DNA of 28,450 nucleotides from Zygophlyctis sp. KS116 (lineage: Eukaryota > Chytridiomycota): assembly GCA_054661495.1 (NCBI GenBank), contig BAAFSQ010000124.1, positions 1 through 28,450 of the forward strand. Reading direction: 5' to 3'. Below the pieces are notes generated by a model that saw nothing but the letters and a program-made list of their open reading frames with translations, did no database searches and was not told the origin of the DNA. Position 1 is the stretch's first letter, and the number at the start of each line of letters is the position of its first letter. The translations under genes and the position numbers were made by a program. This document shows, piece by piece, positions 18,807 to 28,014 of the stretch.

Positions 18807-20103
18807 ATGAGCAAAGTTGTGATTTCAGATAATGGAACTGGCGTAAGAAGTATTGTCTAATTTTAGTATGTCAAATGTGGTTTCAGTGGAACTAATTTCC
18901 CTCAAGCCATTTTTCCTGCTGTCGTTGGAAGGCCGCTCATGAGAGCTGAAGAAATTAAACAATTCAATTCTGTTAAACTAAAGGATATTATGGTCGGGGA
19001 GGAAGCTACAGATGCCCGTTCTTTCTTACAAATGACTTATCCAATGGAAAATGGGATCGTGCGTAATTGGGAAGATATGGGGCATATTTGGGACTATACT
19101 TTTCAGAAATTAGGGATTACAGACGCATCTCAACATAAAATATTACTCACTGAACCTGCGATGAATCCTAAAAAAGGTAGGGAAAAGATTGCACAGATTA
19201 TGTTTGAAAAGTACGGTTTTGAAGGAATTTATATTGCAATACAAGCAGTTCTTACTTTATATGCTCAAGGTAAATTAACTTAAAACGATTTCTAGGACTT
19301 CAGACGGGTGTTGTTGTGGATTCTGGGGATGGTGTGACTCATATTGTTCCAGTGTATGAGGGGTATTCTCTACCACATCTTGTGAAGCGATTGGATGTTG
19401 CAGGAAGAGATATTACTCGTTATTTGATCAAATTATTGCTTTTAAGAGGATACGCTTTCAACAGAACTGCAGATTTTGATACTGTTAGAGCAATTAAAGA
19501 GGAATTATGTTATATTGGGTATGTTTACCAAATTTTATAGTTTAGATATGATTTGAAATTGGAACAGAGATTGGCTACGGAAACTACAGTCCTTGTTGAA
19601 CAATACACGGTATTTTATCTCTAAATAAGTATAGTTGCCAGATGGTCGTGTTATCAAGGTCGGATCTGAACGTTTTGAGGCGCCGGAAGCTCTCTTTCAG
19701 CCTCATTTGGTTGATGTTGAAACTCCTGGAGTAGCTGAATTATTGTTCAACTGTATTCAATCTGCTGATATGGATCTTCGTCCTGAATTGTATAAACATA
19801 TTGTCTTGTCTGGTGGTTCTTCAATGTATCCTGGACTACCAACTAGACTAGAAAAGGAGCTGAAACATCTTTATACGGAACGTGTATTAAAGGGCGATAC
19901 ATCAAGATTAGCGGTAATTACAAATATTAATCCATTAGAAATTTAAAATTCGTATAGAAGATCCTCCACGTCGTAAACATATGGTATATTTAGGAGGTGC
20001 TGTATTAGGAGAAATCATGAAAGATCGTGATTCATTTTGGATCTCAAAAGCAGAATGGGAAGAAATGGGTCCTAGAGCTCTTGATAAATTAGGTCCTAGA
20101 TGA
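18807..20103 (+). CDS. ARP2: Actin-related protein 2 (Arp2/3 complex)
   Basis: Introns 18843-18866, 19270-19295, 19519-19545, 19610-19634 and 19914-19938 (24-27 nt) give 389 residues, close to the 394 of human Arp2. Nearly every block matches: [22 protein letters not shown], the WDYTF region, [21 protein letters not shown] (phosphate loop), [41 protein letters not shown] and [19 protein letters not shown]. With Arp3 it forms the template from which branched actin filaments grow. The presence of Arp2/3 implies that this organism can make branched actin, as flagellated or amoeboid early fungi do. The 3' end converges on the WD40 gene with 30 bp between stops. Confidence 0.97.
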
Positions 20104-20133
20104 TTTTTTATTGAAGATGGTTGATTTTTAATT

Positions 20134-21553
20134 CTATCCAATACAAGGTGCCAATTTTTTCCACCACGGTACATGAACTTTTTTGAGCGCATCCTAGATT
20201 TTTAACAAATATGTATACTCACTCTAGCGTCCCATACTCTAATTGATTTATCGCCAGATCCAGTAAAGAGGAATCCAGCCAATACCTTTACGCAATATAC
20301 TAATATTTTCAAAATTTAATTAGATTACTCCCATCAGTATGCCCTTCAAATACCGCTAAACAGTCCCCATTCTTTGCATTAGATACATTAATAACTCTTA
20401 CATCAACTCTAAAACACCTGGAATAAGAAATTTATATTTTACCTGATCGTTTTATCGTATGATCCCGAGAAACATCTATCATTAATGACGTGAAGACACT
20501 CGACCCCCCCTGTGTGACCATGAAAAGTTTTGATGGTTTTTAAAGACTAAGAATTATTTTAGACTTGAGTTATACCTCTAAATCCCAAACTCTAACAGAT
20601 TTGTCCATTGATCTATACAAATTATTAACAAAATTAAATAAAAATACCCACTATATAATAAATTATTTACAACTTGAAGGCATTGAATCCCATCGGTATG
20701 ACCCTTTAAAGTAGCTACGGGAATTCCACTCTTTTGATTGAGAACATTATGACTTACTCCACGATTCCATCTTATAATCGTCATGTCCCAACTTCCACTA
20801 TATATATCCGTTTCTGTAATATCTAAACAATTTACAATATTCTTGTGCCCTTTAAAAATATGCATTAATTTTCCAGTCTGATATTATAAAATGATTTCAA
20901 TTACTTCTAAATTCCATGATCTGACTGTTGTATCCCATGATCCGGAAAATACACGTTTGCCTTTGACTTTCGTACATGATATAAATCCAGTATGTCCACT
21001 AAAAGAATGTAATAGAGCTCCAGTCTTTATTTTAGATAAAAAATAAAACCTCGGTATTCCATAATTTAAGACAATGATCTCCAGCTGAAATAATAGAATT
21101 GAATTTTTTCTGATCATCTAGAGCTATTGACAATGCATAAACATTCCCTTCATGGGCCTTGATTTTTCGGACTTGATCCATCTTTAATTTAGTAATTTTA
21201 GTTAAATTGATCATTTCAACTCATTTACAATATTAATACCTTTATTTTCATATCAGAATCATTAGTAAAATCCCATGAAATAATATTCTGATCGTGCGAT
21301 CCTATAAATTTTAGAATTTTTAGATACCAGTGAAAAGTGAAATATTTAATTTTTGAGTTGGATTTACTTGCTTTTTACTAACTTCATGATCATCTGGCTC
21401 TCCAAATTTCCAATTAACATCCAGACTATATACAGTACCTTCATGTGCTCTATATATTCCTAGGCATTTACCAGCTTGCGTCGCAGTTTCGGACATCGCG
21501 CGAAAGTTTCGCGTTTTTGAATTTTGCAAATGGAGATTTCTCTTGACGGCCAT
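20134..21553 (-). CDS. Seven-bladed WD40-repeat protein
   Basis: Ten exons; introns 21302-21327, 21182-21239, 21025-21049, 20878-20904, 20613-20647, 20547-20575, 20418-20442, 20300-20328 and 20194-20222. The start is at 21553 (MAVKRN, 378 residues) or at 21496 (MSETAT, 359). WD repeats follow in order, for example RAHEGTVYSL, SGHTGFISC...VFSGSWDTTVRSWNLETG, KGHKNIVNC...IYSGSWDM, KGHTDGIQC...YSGSMDKSVRVWDLE, HGHTGGVEC...FSGSYDKTI and EGHTDGIYC...FTGSGDKSIRVWDAR. The C-terminus is a short HVPWWKKLAPCIG. The repeats resemble those of F-box/WD proteins, but no F-box precedes them, so the role is open. The second intron (58 nt, ending AAAG) is the least certain boundary. It is one of the most intron-dense genes here. 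Confidence 0.85.
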
Positions 21554-21613
21554 CCTAGGCCATTCTTGTACTATGGTAAGCTTAACTGACTTATTCAAGA
21601 TGAGAAAGTAAAG

Positions 21614-22870
21614 ATGCTATTGTCATTTCCAGAATATAAACCTGGAACAGTTCAAATTGTGGTCACTGAAGACGAATCAGACGTAATTCTCATCAAACTG
21701 AGCAAAGTTATAAAATCAATGAATGATTTGATACATGAAAGTAATGTACATCTACTTCCGTTTGATTTTAAAATCGATCTCTCTTCTCATAATGTAAAAT
21801 CTATAAAAGTAACTGTAATTTTCACATCAACTGAACAATTTGATAAAGAAGGATGGATATTAAAGGATCAGTCTACTCTTCAGTCTCTATTGCATGGGAT
21901 GCATCTAGGAGAAATTAAGTCTTCTCTTATTACAGGAGGAAAACAGTCTCATGTTTCAATTAGTAAATCATGGGATTTAAAATGTCCTATATATGTTGGC
22001 GTAATAGCATCTACAGAACCAAGTCATCCTCTATTTTCAATTCTATTAGAATCAGAAGAAGAAGAAGTCATTGTCAAGGAAATTGTAGTTAATGTAATGA
22101 ATGGGATTGTATGTGGTTTTCAACAGGTAATTTCTAGTTTTAACTAGAAGGAAATAATTCTACTAAAACCTGGGATAAAACATCATTGGTCATTTGGAAT
22201 ATCTTTTCTTGACAATTCTACGAAATTAATTGTAGAATTTGAAAAGGGAAAAAGAGAATCTCAGCATGTTCAAGAAACTAATCCAGCCGTACTAAATATT
22301 CAAATACATTTACAAATAAAGGAAAATTCAAAAATCAGTTTCTGTAGTCACTGGGTCTCTTTATTAGATTTTTATAGTCTCTATAACAGTCTAGAGCCAT
22401 TAAAATCTTTGGAAACTAAACATGGAAAGAATTTCTTTAAAAAAGATTTAACAAACAAAGAACTAAATCCATCTCTTGAAAATAAATGTCAAATTTTCTT
22501 TACAGGTAATCTTTATAGAATAATAGTAGCACCAAACTGCATTTATCCACGCCAAATATTTTCTATTCAAGTTTATGTAGTTAATACTTCTACAAAAGAG
22601 AGAAACTTTCTCTTGAAAATTCCAGACCAACAACTTTGCGATTCTAAAACCAAATCTAACCAAAACCAGAATTTACTTTCTAATGACTCTATTGTCTGTT
22701 TGGAGGACTCTATATTAATTCAACTTTTACCTGGAAAAAGTTCATTTCTTAATCTTCATTTTGTAGCTCTTAAACCATGCACTAGCTGGATAAACAAGTT
22801 TCAACTTTATGATTCAGATCAAGATGCATGGATTGATTTGGTTAATTTATTAAAAATAACAACAATATAG
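21614..22870 (+). CDS. TRAPPII subunit Trs65-like (Ig-fold) protein
   Basis: Two exons across a 21-nt intron (22127-22147) give 411 residues. The intron is a multiple of three but holds an in-frame TAG, so it must be removed. The protein is beta-rich. The C-terminal 120 residues read RIIVAPNCIYPRQIFSIQVYVVN...NDSIVCLEDSILIQLLPGKS...LHFVALKP...IDLVNLLKI. This corresponds to the last Ig-like domain of Trs65 (...IVCLeNdvriGPLaPG...l.FlALraG...vvDl). Trs65 joins TRAPPII, the Golgi exchange factor for Ypt31/Rab11. The family is typical of fungi, with TRAPPC13 as a related animal subunit. A four-codon upstream ORF (ATG AGA AAG TAA, 21600-21611) ends two bases before the start. It is followed 24 bp later by Mog1 on the same strand. 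Confidence 0.6.
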
Positions 22871-22894
22871 ATGTAATTAAAATACCTTGAAAAT

Positions 22895-23398
22895 ATGACT
22901 CTACTCTTTGGCGGAGCAATTTCTCTTGAGATCCCTATAGACTATGTTGATGCAAGGTATTTAAATATTTGTAATTTGAGTAGTGATTTTCGTCCGATTC
23001 CCAGTCATCAGGAAGTATTTGTAGACTCAAAATCGGACTCATCACTCATCATTGAGATTCTAGAAATGGTTAATATTCAGACTGATAGCATGGCAGAGTA
23101 ATTTATTTTATTAAAGACTAGATATCATCTAAGACAAGTCTGTGAATCAATTTCAAATCTTAAAGTGGAGATTGGACTAGAAAATCAATTGTATTAAATA
23201 TTTTTTAATTATAGGGGTGCAATAGCATCACTGGCTATTGGGAATATTGATGATTTACAGATATATATGGTAGTATTTAGACTAGAGAGATTTAAAACAG
23301 ATTTATTAATTAGTTGGAATTCAAAGGAAACTATAACTGAAAGAGTCAGAGCTCTTGCATCAACCCTCATTGTTCTCGACGACTCATTGTTCTCATGA
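22895..23398 (+). CDS. MOG1: Mog1, Ran-GTPase binding protein
   Basis: Introns 23098-23121 and 23191-23214 (both 24 nt) give 151 residues. The start LFGGAISLEIP and the motif IPSHQEVFVD....SLIIEILE are the Mog1 signature (LFGGAI....P..F.DVS..R.VPDHQEVF.D). The C-terminal strands end ...ASTLIVLDDSLFS. Mog1 binds Ran and promotes nucleotide release, supporting nuclear protein import. Lengths of Mog1 proteins elsewhere (about 185-218) are larger; the first helix is short here. The stop codon TGA shares bases with the ATG of the next gene (ATGA at 23395-23398), so the two may share a transcript. Confidence 0.88.
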
Positions 23399-24025
23399 AA
23401 TTCCTTTCAAAGATCTTTCTATTTCTACTAATCTATATTATTATTGGATCTTTTATAGCCTGGGAGGCTTATTCGGACTATACTAATAGTAGAATTGATA
23501 ATTTATCAGAAGACAGTCTAGTCTCATTTTTAAATCCATCCAATCTTGTTATTGCTAAAGATCCAATCATGAGTAAAATGGGGAATGAAACTCTTAAACA
23601 AGAGTTGGGAAGATCTTCATGGAGACTGTTGCATGTGTATTATATTATATTAAATCTTTAGAATGATGGGGAAATTCCCAAAGACTCCAACTCCTGATGA
23701 AAAAAATGCATTAAGGGATTTTATATATTTATTTGCTAGATTGTATCGTAAGATTTCTTAAATTCTAAATTTACAGCATGTGGTGAATGCGCCGGGCACT
23801 TTCAACAAGTACTTTTTTAGATTAAACTCTAGATTCTAAAAAGACATCCACCAACTGTAGACTCTAGGAATGATGCATCTCAATGGGCTTGTAAAGTACA
23901 TAATATTGTCAATGAGCGGTTAAAGAAACCAATTTTCAATTGTACTAGCGTCTTGGAAGTCTGGTATTTTCATTTTTTAAAACTGATTTAAAAGGAAATG
24001 TGGATGTGCTGATGATCTTGAATGA
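23395..24025 (+). CDS. ERV2: Erv2-type ER sulfhydryl oxidase
   Basis: Introns 23637-23661, 23748-23776, 23809-23832 and 23964-23994 (25, 29, 24, 31 nt) give 173 residues. Residues 4-22 form a signal anchor (IFLFLLIYIIIGSFIAW). The Erv1/ALR FAD domain follows: MGNETLKQELGRSSWRLLH, FIYLFARLYPCGEC (active-site CxxC, split by intron 2), CKVHNIVNERL (FAD contact), and a terminal KCGCADD. The C-terminal CxC is the shuttle disulfide that distinguishes Erv2 from mitochondrial Erv1. Together with the N-terminal anchor it puts the enzyme in the ER, where it oxidises PDI using oxygen. The start ATG overlaps the Mog1 stop. The next in-frame ATG would lose the membrane anchor, so the overlapping start is preferred. 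Confidence 0.92.
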
Positions 24026-24169
24026 ATTTGATCAACTCAAAAACTGAGTTTGAATAACTTTGTGAATAGAATTCATTACAGTTTAGAGGTTGAAGGAGAA
24101 TTGAGTCGGTCGAATTACGTAAGTTAAGGGAAATAAAATCTCTCTAGTCTTTATTCACCAGTTTGAGGA

Positions 24170-24847
24170 ATGGAAAATCTGTTCTCATCTCTACTTGGTA
24201 AAAAACCAACGCCAGAAGAACAAGTATGATTTATTTACTAACAATAGGTGAAGAAATGGAGATCTCTCCTTCGCTCACAAGAAAGAGAACTGGACAAGAC
24301 AATTCGTGGAATAGACTCTGAGGAAATCAAGACAAAGAGACTTGTCAAGGCTGCAGCTAAAAGGGGAGACAAGGCATCTTGTGGGATACTCTCAAAGGAA
24401 ATCATCCGTGCTAGAAAAGCAAAGGATAGAATAATTACTTCAAAAGCAACTCTAAATTCTTTAATTTTAACAATACAACAACAAGTTTCAACTGCTAAAG
24501 TAGCAAATTCACTTGGAGAGAGTGCTCAAATAATGTCTCTAGTGAATTCTCTAGTTAAATTACCAGAAATTTCTTCTTCAATACAAGAATTATCAAAGGA
24601 AATGCTAAAGGCAGGAATTATTGAAGAAATGATTCAAGAGACTATAGAGTTTACAGACTCTGAAGATATTGAAGAAGCTGCATCAGAAGAAGTAGATAAA
24701 GTCTTGTTTGAGTTGACGGATGGACTATTCGGACAAACTAGCGTTCCAGATAAACCATTACCAAGTGTAATTTATTTTTTTTAAATTTTTTAGGAGGAAA
24801 CAAGAGAATCAGAGCTATCAAAGAGACTGACTGCCTTGAAATCTTGA
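24170..24847 (+). CDS. VPS24: Vps24/CHMP3, ESCRT-III subunit
   Basis: Introns 24224-24247 (24 nt, with a perfect TACTAAC branch site) and 24767-24793 (27 nt) give 208 residues. The Snf7-fold protein begins MENLFSSLLGKK, then VKKWRSLLR.QERELDKTIR, KAAAKRGDKASC..LSKEIIRARK, the strongly conserved LVKLPEISSSIQELSKEMLKAGIIEEM and VDKVLFELT. It ends in an acidic stretch and ESELSKRLTALKS, a MIM1 motif for the MIT domain of Vps4. Vps24 polymerises with Vps2 on endosomal membranes in multivesicular-body sorting. It converges on CWC15 with a single base between the two stop codons if the CWC15 ending proposed here is right. Confidence 0.95.
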
Positions 24848-24848
24848 T

Positions 24849-25506
24849 CTAAATTACTTTATATCTATCTAGTAAATTTCAGAAAAAAAGTACACTTTGA
24901 CATAAACTTTCGATGAAAGTCTGACCTTAACAGATCATTTATAAATCTCTTTTTTGGTTTATCTTCTACGACTGCTTGATTCTTGAAAATCACATCATCA
25001 TCCCATCTTTTTTTAATTTTAAAGTCTGAAGAGATCAATGGATTACCAGAAATTGCATCTTGTTCTCTCTGCAGTCTTTTAGATTTTTCCTCTTCATCTT
25101 CCTTTTGAAGAGCTTCTTCAGCCCTTTCTCTTTTTATAGCTTCTAATTCTCTCATTAATGCTTCAGTCTCATCTTCCGACTCTTCCGACTCTTGAGAGTC
25201 TGAAAGAGATTCATCAGCGTCCAAATCCTGAATTTCTTGTAAAAAAATTCTTCTCTTTTCCAAAGATCCACCTTGAATTTCCGAGAATCTTTTCCCTAGT
25301 ACAGTAGACTCTTTTTCATTTAATTCCTTTAGTAAATCCTTGTTTTGGACTTCTTCAACTGAATTCTGCCCTTGCCCTCTATATTTTATTTTGAATTCAG
25401 ACTTTAAATCCAGATTCAGAACTACTCTTGAAGCCAGCTGATTATTATCTCTGAGAGAGAAACCTCCCATGGCAGGAAGGAAAGTTGGTCTTGCAGCTGT
25501 TGTCAT
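24849..25506 (-). CDS. CWC15: Cwc15 (AD-002), NTC-associated spliceosome protein
   Basis: The N-terminus MTTAARPTFLPAMGG, the IKYR and VQNKDLLKEL block, an acidic DADESLSD...EESEDE stretch, the charged helix LMRELEAIKRERAEE, and the C-terminal GNPL...FKIKKRWDDDVIFKN...FINDLLRSDFHRKFM are those of Cwc15 (MTTAARPTFEPARGG ... [20 protein letters not shown]). The protein stabilises the activated spliceosome together with Prp19/CDC5L. The ending is ambiguous. Unspliced it reads KCTFFLKFTR (stop 24865-24867). A 27-nt intron (24869-24895) ends it at FMSK with the same stop. A 31-nt intron (24865-24895) gives FMSKYKVI, closest to the family, and I chose that. It is a fitting neighbour in a genome full of tiny introns. 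Confidence 0.9.
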
Positions 25507-25643
25507 TTCACACTATTTGAGTTTAAGACTTATTTAAGAACTTTTTCTTTATAAGAATAAGAACTTTTAAAAGAGAATTTTCCTAAAGGGTTAAAGGGTT
25601 TTCTTAAAGGGCTAGTTGGAATCTCAAGGTCTGGGGTGGAAAA
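25507..25643. promoter_or_regulatory. Bidirectional promoter CWC15 / bL21m with AAAGGG repeats
   Basis: 137 bp between divergent starts. At 25584-25612 the sequence holds three copies of a (T)AAAGGG unit (CTAAAGGGTTAAAGGGTTTTCTTAAAGGGC), close upstream of the mitochondrial ribosomal gene. It may be a factor-binding array, which is inference. Confidence 0.4.
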
Positions 25644-26036
25644 ATGAAATCGCTGAGAAATCTAAAATTCAATAATCTCTCTGCAATCATTTCAGTCAAA
25701 GACAAACCCTTTAAAGTCTCTGAGAATGATTTGATTTATACTCCTAGAAATAATTCCCTAAAATTAGGAGACTTGTTGGCTTTTGATAGAGTCTTTGAAA
25801 TTTCTAGTAAAGATTTTATTTTACAAGGACATCCTCTTGTATCAAGTGAATTTTATTCTATAAAAGGAGTAGTCATTGAACATCCTAGATCTCCTCCTAT
25901 AACTACTATTAGAGCTGGAAGAAAAGTACAAAAGAGAAAAGTTTTGGGAAATTATGCAGCGTATACATGTATTTTAATCAAGGAAATTTCAATCAAGGAC
26001 AATTTACTGCAAGAGGTTAATCAAAACCCTTTTTAA
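25644..26036 (+). CDS. Mitochondrial large-subunit ribosomal protein bL21-like
   Basis: An intronless gene of 130 residues. The pattern AIISVKDKPFKVSENDLIYTP, then LKLGDLLAFDRVFEI, GHPLVSS, IKGVVIEHPRSP and a basic RAGRKVQKRKVLGNYAAYTCILI corresponds to bL21 (a.I..gGkQykV.egD.i.v......Gd...ldrVLl...........G.P.v....v.a.V..h.......f..krRK...r..Ghrq..t.i.I). The N-terminus MKSLRNLKFNNLS is basic and could be the mitochondrial import signal. The protein binds 23S-type rRNA near the bL20 site. Similarity is moderate, so the assignment rests on motif order and the mitochondrial neighbour ATP1. Confidence 0.72.
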   Translation: MKSLRNLKFNNLSAIISVKDKPFKVSENDLIYTPRNNSLKLGDLLAFDRVFEISSKDFILQGHPLVSSEFYSIKGVVIEHPRSPPITTIRAGRKVQKRKVLGNYAAYTCILIKEISIKDNLLQEVNQNPF

Positions 26037-26040
26037 AGCC

Positions 26041-26211
26041 TACCACTAGTGTCACTAGTAAACCTTCTATAATAGATTTTCACCCAAGATTATAAGCCTT
26101 TATAAGCCTAAGTGAGATTAAGTAACTTTATGACCTAGTGAGTGAGATAAAGTAACCCTTGAAAATAAAGCTAGGTCCAAAACACACTCTTAAAGCGCGG
26201 TGCGGTGCGGT
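26041..26211. promoter_or_regulatory. Repeat-rich ATP1 upstream region
   Basis: The 200 bp between bL21m and ATP1 contain a perfect palindrome ACTAGTG-T-CACTAGT (26045-26059) and TATAAGCCT twice (26091-26099, 26101-26109). They also hold a 16-bp near repeat AGTGAGAT[TA]AAGTAAC at 26111-26126 and 26141-26156 (30 bp apart), and three GCGGT units (26197-26211) ending 25 bp before the ATG. The GC-rich pentamer array in an AT-rich promoter is a likely factor-binding site, which is inference. Confidence 0.45.
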
Positions 26212-26236
26212 CTAGGGGGTTTTAAAAATAAAAAAA

Positions 26237-28014
26237 ATGAATTTTTCGTTTGTAATTTTACATTTCTAAAATTAGTCAAAACTCTTGGCAAAGCGAAGTC
26301 TGTCTTCCTCTTTACTAGTAAGAGCATCAAAACCAGGTACTTTTGCCACGCTAATTCTAGGAACGGCTGAAGTCTCTTCAATTTTAGAAGAAAGGATTTT
26401 GGGATCTTCTGCGTCTTTTGACATTCAGGAAACTGGTCGTGTGCTGTCTATTGGAGATGGAATTGCTCGTGTTTATGGTTTAAAGAATGTTCAGGCAGAG
26501 GAAATGGTGGAATTTTCTTCTGGAATTAAAGTATTTTTTTTATTTAAAAGAGTTAGGGACAAGCTTTGAATTTAGAACCTGATAATGTTGGTATCGTCGT
26601 CTTTGGTAATGATCGTCTCATCAAGGAAGGTGATATTGTCAAGAGAACAGGCTCAATTGTCGATGTCCCAGTGGGTAGGGGACTGTTGGGGCGTGTGGTT
26701 GATGCGCTCGGGAATCCAATCGATGGAAAAGGTCCATTGGTAGATGTAAAGCGACAGAGAGTACAGGTTAAGGCTCCTGGTATTATTCCTCGTCAGTCTG
26801 TGAATGAACCAATGCAAACAGGTATTAAATGCATTGATTCTATGGTTCCTATTGGTAGAGGTCAGCGTGAGTTGATTATTGGGGATCGTCAGACTGGAAA
26901 AACTGCTGTGGCTTTAGATACTATTTTAAATCAAAAGAGATGGAATCAAGGAACAGATGAATGTAAAATTTAAATTTTTAAAAAGATTAGCAAAAAAGTT
27001 GTACTGTGTTTATGTAGCTGTTGGACAGAAAAGATCTACTGTTGCTCAATTTGTTCAGACTTTGGAAGAAAATGATGCTTTGAAGTACTCTATTGTGGTT
27101 GCCGCTACAGCTTCAGATGCTGCTCCCTTACAATTTTTGGCTCCTTATTCAGGTGCTGCAATGGGAGAGTATTTCCGTGACAATGCGATGCATGCTTTAA
27201 TTGTGTATGATGATTTATCAAAGCAGGCTGTGGCTTATCGTCAAATGTCTCTACTTTTAAGACGTCCTCCTGGTCGTGAGGCATACCCGTATTTTAATTT
27301 ATAAATTTAACTTGTAGTGGTGATGTCTTTTATCTGCATTCTCGTCTTTTGGAGCGTGCAGCAAAAATGAATAAGACTTTTGGTGCCGGGTCAATGACTG
27401 CCCTTCCAGTTATTGAAACACAAGGTGGTGATGTGTCTGCATATATCCCAACAAATGTGATTTCTATTACTGACGGGCAAATCTTTTTGGAAGCTGAATT
27501 ATTCTTTAAAGGTTTTTATTAAGTTATCCTAATAGTAGGTGTTCGTCCAGCTATCAATGTCGGTCTTTCCGTATCCCGCGTGGGATCAGCGGCGCAATTG
27601 AAGGCTATGAAGCAAGTTGCTGGTTCTTTGAAACTTTTCTTGGCTCAATATCGTGAAGTAGCTGCTTTTGCTCAGTTTGGTTCTGACTTGGATGCCTCCA
27701 CTCAATTTTTACTTAATCGTGGCGCGCGTCTCACAGAATTACTGAAGCAAAATCAATACAAACCACTTTCAGTTGAGCATATGGTTGTTATCATTTACTC
27801 TGGTATTTAATTTATTTAATAGATAGGTGTGAATGGTTTCTTGGACAAGATCCCTGTCAATAAGGTGACTGCTTTTGAATCTGCACTTATACCCTATGTC
27901 CAGACTAACGCTCCTGACATATTTGAAGCTATCAAGACAGATGGACAAATTAAGCCTGATACTGATAAGAGAATCAAGCAAGTTCTTGGAGATTTTGTCA
28001 AGAGTTTCTCTTAA
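26237..28014 (+). CDS. ATP1: Mitochondrial ATP synthase F1 subunit alpha
   Basis: Seven exons; introns 26252-26275, 26531-26556, 26963-26990, 27289-27317, 27512-27538 and 27803-27826 (24-29 nt) give 539 residues, the usual length. Exon 1 is only 15 nt (MNFSF). With exon 2 it makes a basic, hydroxylated presequence ([19 protein letters not shown]) for mitochondrial import. Diagnostic parts are [31 protein letters not shown], Walker [52 protein letters not shown], and [10 protein letters not shown] with the arginine finger. The enzyme makes ATP from the proton gradient, so the organism has respiring mitochondria. This separates it from canonical Microsporidia. Every intron is forced by frame or by family identity. 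Confidence 0.98.

Noticed and set aside
21554-21598. Longer N-terminus of the WD40 protein
   Set aside because: The frame is open, but the codon at 21598 is TTG. The first ATG is at 21553.
23395-23661. Erv2 start at a downstream methionine to avoid the overlap with MOG1
   Set aside because: It would remove the N-terminal membrane anchor that, with the C-terminal CxC, defines the ER type of the enzyme.
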